A stretch of DNA of 12,531 bases, taken from NCBI GenBank assembly GCA_028822125.1, contig JAPKEK010000019.1, positions 1-12,531 of the forward strand, read 5' to 3'. Source of the stretch: Pseudomonadales bacterium (GTDB lineage Bacteria; Pseudomonadota; Gammaproteobacteria; Pseudomonadales; Azotimanducaceae). The translations under genes were made by a program, and so were the position numbers. The notes beneath the pieces were generated by a model, which worked only from the letters and a program-made list of their open reading frames with translations, had not been told where the DNA came from and did not search any database. Within the stretch, counting starts at the first letter, position 1. Every line of letters starts with the position of its first letter. This document shows positions 6,610 to 12,531 of the stretch, in pieces.

Positions 6610-7101
6610 TTACAAATTCATTTTCAATCGGATTTCGCTGACAATTTCAGCGGGAGAGTCACTGATGTCAACCATCAGAGCATCCCCAGGCTGCTCAAGA
6701 ATTTCATACTGACTATCGAGCAACCCAGGCGGCATATAGTGATCCTGCCGGCGCGCCAATCGCCTGGAGATTAGTGCTTTGGACCCCCTCAGATGAATGT
6801 ATACCGCCTGTTCGGCATTTACCCTGCCTGTGAGCAGCGAGCGATAACTTGCCTTCAGGGCAGAGCAGGCCAGTACCGAGCCCGTGGACAGTTCACTCCA
6901 GCAACCGATCCGGCCAGCCAACTGATTCAGCCATGGCCGGCGATCCTGGTCCGTCAATGCTTGCCCGGCTGCCATCTTCTGCTTATTGGCGCTCGAGTGG
7001 AAATCATCAGCATCATAAAAAGGCCAACCCAGCGCTGTAGCCAGCGCCCTGCCAATCGTCGTCTTACCACTACCGGCTACCCCCATAAGAATAATAACCA
7101 T
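6610..7101 (-). CDS. gntK: Gluconokinase (GntK family)
   Basis: Cytoplasmic kinase that phosphorylates D-gluconate with ATP to 6-phosphogluconate, which enters the Entner-Doudoroff or pentose phosphate pathway. The 163-residue length is normal. The Walker A loop is GVAGSGKT (7-14). Family motifs follow in order: Y-D-A-D-D-F-H, with N-K-x-K-M and G-x-x-L-T-D-x-D-R-x-P-W-L, then A-C-S-A-L-K-x-x-Y-R, then R-x-x-H-Y-M-P-P-G-L-L-D-S-Q-Y-E-I-L-E. Shikimate kinases lack the last two blocks. The ribosome site before the ATG is weak. No gluconate permease or dehydratase (Edd) is in the window, so substrate supply is not shown by context. The gene follows the acyl-CoA dehydrogenase by 209 bp and converges on the fusion gene. 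Confidence 0.93.
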   Translation of the reverse strand: MVIILMGVAGSGKTTIGRALATALGWPFYDADDFHSSANKQKMAAGQALTDQDRRPWLNQLAGRIGCWSELSTGSVLACSALKASYRSLLTGRVNAEQAVYIHLRGSKALISRRLARRQDHYMPPGLLDSQYEILEQPGDALMVDISDSPAEIVSEIRLKMNL

Positions 7102-7287
7102 GAACTTGCTACAGAAATCTCGTCATTATTAGGTCCTCTGATGAGGTCGCCTTGTGGCTGCTATTTTTACAACAGGCAGGCACGTTGATCAAAGCGCTGC
7201 CTCTCTGGGCGGTAATAATCGACAACCGGCAGGTGTCAGTTAATGCCAAACAAAACCCAGAGCATACGATCTGACTGTCCCGGATTA

Positions 7288-7305
7288 GTACCTGTTGTGT
7301 ACCTG
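7288..7305. repeat. Tandem 7-bp direct repeat with 11-bp period
   Basis: GTACCTG occurs at 7288-7294 and again at 7299-7305, about one helical turn apart, in the 209-bp gap between the acyl-CoA dehydrogenase stop and gntK. Such same-face repeats can be activator sites, but it lies about 190 bases from gntK and may be chance. The rest of this gap shows no convincing gene. Confidence 0.3.
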
Positions 7306-7310
7306 CATCC

Positions 7311-8537
7311 CTAAAGCAGTTCACCGCCACAGGCAGATGCCGTCGTGCCATGTTGTTCAAACGCTTTAATCACATTAGCCCCAGTTCGCCAGCGATGAAC
7401 TTCATCCGGGCCATCGACCAGGCGCTGGCTTCTGATACCGGTATACCATCGCGCCAGTGGCGTGTCATGACTGTAACCCAGGGCGCCGTGCAACTGCAGC
7501 GCTGTATCGACAACCTGGTGAACCATGTGCGCCAGGAACACTTTGGCAATCCCATTTTCCTGCCGCAGGTCTTCTCCTCTCTCCGCCTTATAGGCGATAT
7601 GCAGGAGCATCAAACGCGCTTTATAAATTTCCGCAGCGCAATCTGCCAGCATCCAGCGGACACCCTGACGGTCGGCCAGGCGTGTACCAAAGGTGGACCG
7701 TTGAACCACGTGCCCGGCAGCCAGGTCGAGCGCTCGTTGCGCCATCGCTACATTGTGCATACCATGGCGCAACCGGCCATAAGCCAGGCGGTGCTGGCCC
7801 ATGTTAAATCCCTGGCCGCGTCCTCCCAGGATATTCTCACGGGGCACCTTGAGATTATCGATCTTGATTTCTGAGTGGGACCCACCCAGCTTTAAGCCCA
7901 GGTCGGTGTGTGGCTGCATCGTCTCAATATTTCGCAATATCTGATAACCCGGATTAGGCAGTTCAACGATAAACGTGCTGTATTGTTCATGCCGGGCCGC
8001 ATCAGGGTCCGTTTTGGCCATAACCACAGCAATATCAGCTACGCTGGCTGACGAACTGAACCATTTCTCGCCATTAAGAACCCAGTTATCGCCTTCAAGT
8101 ACCGCACTGGTCTGCATACCGGTTGCATCTGCGCCAGCCGCTTTTTCGGTCATGGAATAACAAATGCGCTTATTGCCCTCCAGCAAGGGCCCCAGAAACT
8201 TCTCTTTCTGATGGTCAGTACCGTGTTCCAGCAAGGTCAACATAGTGGCGTCATCCGGGCCCTGCGTGTTCAATGCCAGAGCACCCAGAAAACTCTCGCC
8301 CAGTTCCATCTGGACCAGCGCATTAGCCAGCGGTCTAAGCCCCATACCGCCATGTTCAGGTGGAATAAAAGGGCACCACAAACCCTGGGAACGGGCCTTG
8401 CCTCGAAGTTCCTTGAGAACCTCATCAAAATTTTCCGCAGTGCATATCTCCTCAGCCGCGACGCATTCCTTCTGCACAAACGCACGGACTTTGGCTCGAA
8501 TAGCTTTGGTTTCCTCGGGTATTTCAAAATCAATCAT
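7311..8537 (-). CDS. Acyl-CoA dehydrogenase, ACAD10/11-like
   Basis: A 408-residue FAD enzyme that introduces the alpha-beta double bond into an acyl-CoA, passing electrons to ETF. An N-terminal helical domain begins I-D-F-E-I-P-E-E and contains H-G-G-M-G-L. The middle beta domain has C-Y-S-M-T-E and the W-V-L-N-G-E-K-W-F-S-S segment. The C-terminal domain has the R-S-T-F-G-T-R-L-A-D-R-Q motif, L-Q-L-H-G-A-L-G-Y-S and R-L-V-D-G-P-D-E-V-H-R. The last motif is typical of ACAD10/11-type enzymes and puts Asp375 where medium- and short-chain enzymes have the catalytic Glu of Y-E-G. Chain-length preference cannot be read from sequence. AAGGA lies eight bases before the ATG and a candidate promoter lies further upstream. 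It follows acetoacetyl-CoA synthetase on the same strand, suggesting linked acyl-CoA catabolism. Confidence 0.9.
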   Translation of the reverse strand: MIDFEIPEETKAIRAKVRAFVQKECVAAEEICTAENFDEVLKELRGKARSQGLWCPFIPPEHGGMGLRPLANALVQMELGESFLGALALNTQGPDDATMLTLLEHGTDHQKEKFLGPLLEGNKRICYSMTEKAAGADATGMQTSAVLEGDNWVLNGEKWFSSSASVADIAVVMAKTDPDAARHEQYSTFIVELPNPGYQILRNIETMQPHTDLGLKLGGSHSEIKIDNLKVPRENILGGRGQGFNMGQHRLAYGRLRHGMHNVAMAQRALDLAAGHVVQRSTFGTRLADRQGVRWMLADCAAEIYKARLMLLHIAYKAERGEDLRQENGIAKVFLAHMVHQVVDTALQLHGALGYSHDTPLARWYTGIRSQRLVDGPDEVHRWRTGANVIKAFEQHGTTASACGGELL

Positions 8538-8562
8538 CTTGCCAATCCTTTTTTGGGTTTAA

Positions 8563-8601
8563 TGGCAAGGACTATATACGCTGAGCATATTGCCAGTCCA
8601 A
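8563..8601 (-). promoter_or_regulatory. Candidate sigma-70 promoter with inverted repeats for the acyl-CoA dehydrogenase
   Basis: On the minus strand TTGGAC (complement of 8596-8601) and TATATA (complement of 8573-8578) are separated by 17 bases, placing a start point near 8565 and a leader of about 28 bases. Two inverted repeats overlap it: TGGCAA (8563-8568) with TTGCCA (8590-8595), and ATACGC-TGA-GCATAT (8576-8590) with one G-T mismatch. They suggest a repressor that blocks the -10 region; the regulator is not identified. Confidence 0.42.
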
Positions 8602-8685
8602 TGGATAACCCGCAGCTAAATAGACACCCCACTCACTTTAGCAGCCAGACCAGGGGTAAATTCAGCGCTGGATTCAGAACTTATT

Positions 8686-10647
8686 CTAAAACTGCAGTTC
8701 GCTCAGGTTTTCAAACAGTTTCAGCGCTTGTGGATTGGCCAGCGCATCGGTATTGGTCACGGCTTCACCGTGTACCACCTTACGTACAGCCAGTTCGACA
8801 ATCTTACCGCTGATAGTTCTGGGGATATCGGTCACTGCAATGACTTTTGCAGGGACATGACGAGGCGTTGTTTCGCGCCTGATGGCCTGTTTTATATTCT
8901 GCAGCAATTCAGGCGTCAATGATAAGCCGTCCCTTAATACAACAAATAACACCACCCGGACATCGCTCTGCCAATTCTGGCCAATACAGATACTGTCGAG
9001 GATCTCATCAAACCTTTCTACCTGACGATAAATCTCCGCAGTGCCAATACGAACCCCCTGGGGATTAAGCACAGCGTCAGACCGACCATGAATAATCATG
9101 CCCTGATGCTTAGTGACCTCACCGTAATCGCCATGCGCCCATATCTCTGGGTAGGTGTCAAAATAGGCAGCTTGATATCTCTCTCCGTCCGGATCATTCC
9201 AGAAATAGATGGGCGCACTCGGAAAAGGCCTAGTACAGACGAGTTCACCTTTTGCCTGGCTGATGTGGTTACCCTCTTCATCCCAGATTTCTACCGCCAT
9301 ACCCAGTCCAAGACACTGAATTTCTCCTGCCCACACCGGCAGACAGGGATTACCCAGCACGAAACACGATATAATATCGGTCCCCCCTGAAATCGAAGAC
9401 AGGCACAAGTCCGCTTTTATATCACGGTAAACGTATTCAAAGCTCTCATGGGACAGAGGTGATCCGGTTGACAGCAGTACCCTTAAATTTTCAAGGTTGT
9501 GGGTCTCTCTGGGCACCACATAGGCCTTTTCAAGCGACGCAATATATTTGGCACTGGTGCCAAATATGCTGATCTTTTCCTGCTCAGCCATATCGATCAA
9601 GGACTTGGCTTGCGGATAGAAAGGCGAGCCATCGTAGAGTAACAAGGTCGCCTCTGATGCCAGCGCTGTAGCCAGCCAGTTCCACATCATCCAGCCACAG
9701 GTAGTGAAATAAAACAGCACATCATCTGCTCGCAGATCGACATGCAACTGCTGTTCCTTGAGCTGTTGCAGCAAGGTACCACCGGCGCCATGGACAATAC
9801 ATTTAGGCACACCGGTTGTTCCCGATGAATACATGATATACAGCGGATGATCGAAGGGAAGTTGCTCAAAAATCAGTTCCGGTGGTTCACCCGTCGCTAA
9901 CAAATCATCAAATAAATCGGTATAAGTAACCGAACCCGGCAAGCCCAGCGCGTCAGTCTGGCCGGTAACCTCAACCACAACCAAAAGCACAATATCTGAA
10001 ATCCTGGAGGCAATCTGGCGCACAGTCGGCAGACTGTTGTGGGTCTGGCCGTTATAAAAATAACCATCACAACAAAACAATACTTTGGGCTTTATCTGGC
10101 CAAACCGATCCATAACACCATCAATGCCAAAGTCGGGAGAGCAAGATGACCAGATAGCGCCTATACTGCTTGCAGCTAACATGGCAACCACCGTTTCAGG
10201 TACATTGGGCATGAAACCGGCAACCCGGTCACCCGGAACAACACCCTGCGCTCTGAGCACCGCCGCCAATCGAGCTACCTGCTGATAAAGCTGCCGATAA
10301 CTCAGCGTAACCCGCTGGCCATTCTCCAGTCGGCTGATCAAGGCCGTCTTGTCGCTTCTATTACGCAGCAGGTTTTCTGCAAAATTCAGTCGCGCACCCT
10401 CAAACCAGGTCGCTTGCTGGAACCGACCAGGGTGAATCAAAACCCGATCCCAGGGCCTGGAACAACGAACATTGGTAAATTGCCAGAGTCTGGACCAGAA
10501 CTGTTCAGGGTTTTCCACCGACCACTGGTGCAGTTGCTGATAATCTTCAATGTCCAGGCCTGTCGCGACACGCACTTCCTGGGTAAAACGATATAATTGC
10601 GTGGTCTTTATGTGCTCGGCGCTCGGCTGCCAGAGAGGCTTGTTCAC
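8686..10647 (-). CDS. aacS: Acetoacetyl-CoA synthetase (acetoacetate--CoA ligase)
   Basis: Adenylate-forming ligase that converts acetoacetate, ATP and CoA to acetoacetyl-CoA, AMP and pyrophosphate, recovering ketone-body or leucine-derived carbon. At 653 residues it has the family's usual length. The N-terminal region carries the acyl-CoA-synthetase lid sequence with W-F-E-G-A-R-L-N-F-A-E-N-L-L. The phosphate loop is YSSGTTGVPK (273-282), followed by the T-C-G-W-M-M-W-N-W segment typical of AacS rather than acetyl-CoA synthetase. S-G-G-T-D-I follows, H-G-D-Y-G carries the ATP-ribose Asp, and the S-G-K motif near the end holds catalytic Lys615. The start is a GTG at 10647, with GGAA eight bases upstream and an in-frame stop two codons before it. 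It lies 138 bp after nhaC, so it may share that transcript or have its own promoter. Confidence 0.95.
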   Translation of the reverse strand: MNKPLWQPSAEHIKTTQLYRFTQEVRVATGLDIEDYQQLHQWSVENPEQFWSRLWQFTNVRCSRPWDRVLIHPGRFQQATWFEGARLNFAENLLRNRSDKTALISRLENGQRVTLSYRQLYQQVARLAAVLRAQGVVPGDRVAGFMPNVPETVVAMLAASSIGAIWSSCSPDFGIDGVMDRFGQIKPKVLFCCDGYFYNGQTHNSLPTVRQIASRISDIVLLVVVEVTGQTDALGLPGSVTYTDLFDDLLATGEPPELIFEQLPFDHPLYIMYSSGTTGVPKCIVHGAGGTLLQQLKEQQLHVDLRADDVLFYFTTCGWMMWNWLATALASEATLLLYDGSPFYPQAKSLIDMAEQEKISIFGTSAKYIASLEKAYVVPRETHNLENLRVLLSTGSPLSHESFEYVYRDIKADLCLSSISGGTDIISCFVLGNPCLPVWAGEIQCLGLGMAVEIWDEEGNHISQAKGELVCTRPFPSAPIYFWNDPDGERYQAAYFDTYPEIWAHGDYGEVTKHQGMIIHGRSDAVLNPQGVRIGTAEIYRQVERFDEILDSICIGQNWQSDVRVVLFVVLRDGLSLTPELLQNIKQAIRRETTPRHVPAKVIAVTDIPRTISGKIVELAVRKVVHGEAVTNTDALANPQALKLFENLSELQF

Positions 10648-10785
10648 TATTCATTTCCGGTTCACTGACAAGCCGTTAATGTGGGTCAATACGGGCTAAA
10701 AAGCAACCTGGGCTGTTGTGGATTCTGGCAAACCTGTATTCATGAGGAAACGCATTGGCCGTTTGCGCCATCTCGGCAATAGCAG

Positions 10786-12198
10786 CTAATCACTGACCAC
10801 TTCATTCGCTGGTCGACGCAGAATACCGAAACCGAGATAGGCGAGAACGATGGACACCACCGGGTTAACCAGCGCCAGTAAGACAAAGGGCGCATACTCC
10901 CAGGCCGTTACGCCAAGAATGGAAAAATAAAAAGCCGCTGATGGGGACCAGGGGACCAGCGAAGTCGTCAGGGTGCCCCCCTCTTCAACACAACGAGACA
11001 ATAACCGGCTTTGCAGACCCTGCTGCTGGTATTTTTCCTTGAAGACCTGACAGCCCATGATAATCGATAGATAAGAGTCCCCCAGGGTCATGTTACCAAT
11101 AAAGCAGGCAGCAATCGTTGTCGTCATCAGCGTCGCCGCCGCCTGAATCCTGTTCAGCAGACCTCGCAACAGCACGGTAAGAAAATCAAAGGCATGCATG
11201 AGCCCGCCGAGGGCAAATGCCAGTAACGACAATGACAGCGTCCACATCATGCTCTGGATACCCCCTTTATTCAGCAGAGCGTCAATATTTGCTTGGCCAG
11301 TGCTGATCACATAGCCGCCCTGCAGACTGTCCATCACATCAGTGAAACCGCGATCCTGCAACACCATCGCCAACACTGCAGCAACGACGATACTGGCGAC
11401 CATACAAGGCTCAGGCGCGACGCCCCGGAAACTCAGGGCCAGCAGGACCCCCAGTGGTATGAATGTCCATGGTGAAATTGCAAATATCTGCGATAACCCG
11501 GTTTTAAACTGGTTAATTTCTGCCGCAGATACCTGCCCCTGGCCATATTCCAGCCCTAACCAGGTGAATAGCAGCAGACAGATAACATAGCTCGGCAGGG
11601 TGGTGTATAGCATGGCCCTGATATGACCGTACAAATCAGCGCCGGCACAGGTCGCCGCCAGGTTGGTGGTATCCGAGACAGGTGACATCTTATCACCGAA
11701 AATAGCCCCTGAAATAACCATGCCAGCAATAAGAGGTAGGGGTATCTGCAGCGCAGAACCAATCCCGAGCAGGATCAGGCCAACCGTGCCCACTGTGCCC
11801 CAGGATGTTCCCGTGGCCAGCGACATGAAGCTGCACAACAACAGGCCCGCAGGCAGGAATATCGTTGGATGCACTAGATCGAAAGCGTAGTAAACAATCG
11901 ATGCAATAGTGCCGCTTTCGATAAAAGCAGCTACCAGCACGCCAATTAAGATAAAGATATAGATGATACTCAGGCCACGCTCCAGACCCGATGTCATTGC
12001 ACCCTTGATAGCCACAAAATCTGCGCCTAACACAGCGGCGTTACAGCACACCCAGAGGACACACAGAAACAGTAAACTGTGGCTGTTAATGTGAAGGACC
12101 TGGAACCCGATTGCAAGAATGATCATCACCCCGGAAAAGCACACCAGCGCATGACTGAAACTAGGCATCTGCCACCGAGGGTTTGCGGAATCATTCAC
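10786..12198 (-). CDS. nhaC: Na+/H+ antiporter, NhaC family
   Basis: A 470-residue inner-membrane protein with about ten to twelve hydrophobic segments. NhaC-family proteins exchange Na+ for H+ and some members couple to malate or lactate. The key block is G-A-I-F-G-D-K-M-S-P-V-S-D-T-T-N (164-179), with the conserved acidic and hydroxyl residues of the ion path. A second family motif, S-L-A-T-G-T-S-W-G-T-V-G-T-V-G, spans 126-140. In the C-terminal half E-E-G-G-T-L-T-T-S-L-V-P-W-S follows the G-D-S-Y repeat. The GTG start at 12198 overlaps the upstream TGA as GTGA, with AGGAA about ten bases upstream, so translation is probably coupled to the Rieske oxygenase. This tie suggests the protein may serve that catabolic unit, for example as a substrate/ion exchanger, though substrate cannot be told from sequence. 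Confidence 0.92.
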   Translation of the reverse strand: MNDSANPRWQMPSFSHALVCFSGVMIILAIGFQVLHINSHSLLFLCVLWVCCNAAVLGADFVAIKGAMTSGLERGLSIIYIFILIGVLVAAFIESGTIASIVYYAFDLVHPTIFLPAGLLLCSFMSLATGTSWGTVGTVGLILLGIGSALQIPLPLIAGMVISGAIFGDKMSPVSDTTNLAATCAGADLYGHIRAMLYTTLPSYVICLLLFTWLGLEYGQGQVSAAEINQFKTGLSQIFAISPWTFIPLGVLLALSFRGVAPEPCMVASIVVAAVLAMVLQDRGFTDVMDSLQGGYVISTGQANIDALLNKGGIQSMMWTLSLSLLAFALGGLMHAFDFLTVLLRGLLNRIQAAATLMTTTIAACFIGNMTLGDSYLSIIMGCQVFKEKYQQQGLQSRLLSRCVEEGGTLTTSLVPWSPSAAFYFSILGVTAWEYAPFVLLALVNPVVSIVLAYLGFGILRRPANEVVSD

Positions 12199-12531
12199 TG
12201 CTGCTGTTTCCTGGCTGCCTGCTCTTGCCTGATCATCTCTTCCAGCAGCCGCCGCAGCCTGGCACTGCCCGTGTCGATCTGCAGGTGAATCAGCTCAGCT
12301 CGGGTATTTTTAATACCCCTGTGGACAGCCTCAAGTATCAGCACATCTTCATTAAAGGCGGTAATAAAGTCCTCGGTCAGCAGGGCACTCACTGCTGCAT
12401 CCTGCGGATCGAAATTGCGAACCTGGAACCAGTAATAACGACAACTGTCAGCCGTGACAGGGGTGAGGAAATTATAGGAATCAAGCAGGAACGAATCCGG
12501 GTGAATATTGCCCTGAGGCGCACCACTGCCT
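12195..12531 (-). CDS. Rieske aromatic ring-hydroxylating oxygenase alpha subunit, C-terminal part (truncated by window edge)
   Basis: Only the last 111 residues are present, open to the right edge with no start inside the window. The segment N-F-L-T-P-V-T-A-D-S-C-R-Y-Y-W-F-Q-V-R-N-F, followed by F-N-E-D-V-L-I-L-E-A and a final T-G-S-A-R-L-R-R-L-L-E-E-M-I helix, fits the catalytic-domain end of vanillate demethylase-type (VanA-like) Rieske mononuclear-iron oxygenases. These hydroxylate or demethylate aromatic acids and some steroids, using a ferredoxin or reductase partner. The Rieske 2Fe-2S and iron-binding residues lie in the unseen N-terminal part, so substrate class cannot be given. Its stop overlaps the nhaC start by four bases (GTGA). 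Confidence 0.8.
   Translation of the reverse strand, partial: GSGAPQGNIHPDSFLLDSYNFLTPVTADSCRYYWFQVRNFDPQDAAVSALLTEDFITAFNEDVLILEAVHRGIKNTRAELIHLQIDTGSARLRRLLEEMIRQEQAARKQQQ

Noticed and set aside
7109..7360. 83-codon minus-strand frame between gntK and the acyl-CoA dehydrogenase
   Set aside because: Its start lies inside the dehydrogenase 3' end in another frame, it has no ribosome site, and its composition (many Cys, Ser and Arg) is not like a folded protein.
10690..10785. 31-codon minus-strand frame after nhaC (ATG-GCG-CAA start)
   Set aside because: No ribosome site, no hydrophobic or domain-like pattern, and it is short enough to occur by chance.
8686..12531. Idea that the right half is a catabolic genomic island
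   Set aside because: No integrase, transposase, tRNA or flanking repeats are visible, and codon and base use look like the rest of the window.

Overview
This window looks like ordinary chromosomal DNA from a free-living, probably marine, gammaproteobacterium. I infer this from roughly even GC content, frequent GTG starts, short intergenic gaps with readable Shine-Dalgarno sites, and the gene set: a proteobacterial-type glutathione reductase, GntK-type gluconokinase, acetoacetyl-CoA synthetase, NhaC antiporter, a DUF3806 protein, and a DOMON-like plus DUF1343/NamZ pair. I saw no transposase, integrase, tRNA, rRNA, CRISPR array or phage gene, so it does not read as a mobile island.

Layout, left to right. 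The minus-strand gene gor (26-1390) faces away from a plus-strand pair: a DOMON-like protein (1465-2007) and a NamZ/GH171 exo-N-acetylmuramidase-family protein (start 2004). The pair overlaps in an ATGA. The 74-bp divergent gap holds nested inverted repeats and weak promoter elements for both directions. A stand-alone, divergent member of the 3-isopropylmalate/isocitrate dehydrogenase family follows (3345-4454). Converging on it is a minus-strand pair: a DUF3806 protein with a signal peptide (4763-5341) and a 54-residue single-span membrane protein (4538-4702). The small protein is below common ORF length cut-offs but has a good ribosome binding site.

A two-domain protein (5393-6529) is divergent from the DUF3806 gene. 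It joins a CinA/PncC-like domain, lacking the usual Ser motif, to an NMN-adenylyltransferase-like nucleotidyltransferase domain. After it everything is on the minus strand. In transcription order, starting from the right edge: the C-terminal end of a Rieske ring-hydroxylating oxygenase alpha subunit, nhaC overlapping it by 4 nt (GTGA), acetoacetyl-CoA synthetase, an ACAD10/11-like acyl-CoA dehydrogenase with its own candidate promoter, and gluconokinase.

Functional reading: the right half is carbon catabolism (oxygenase, acetoacetate activation, acyl-CoA oxidation, gluconate entry) plus a Na+/H+ antiporter. The left half is redox homeostasis (Gor), possible cell-wall sugar recovery (NamZ) and possible pyridine-nucleotide metabolism (CinA/NMNAT-like fusion). 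The least explained items are the fusion protein, the DOMON/NamZ pair and the DUF3806/small membrane protein pair. I did not find a clearly new multi-gene system such as a defence island.
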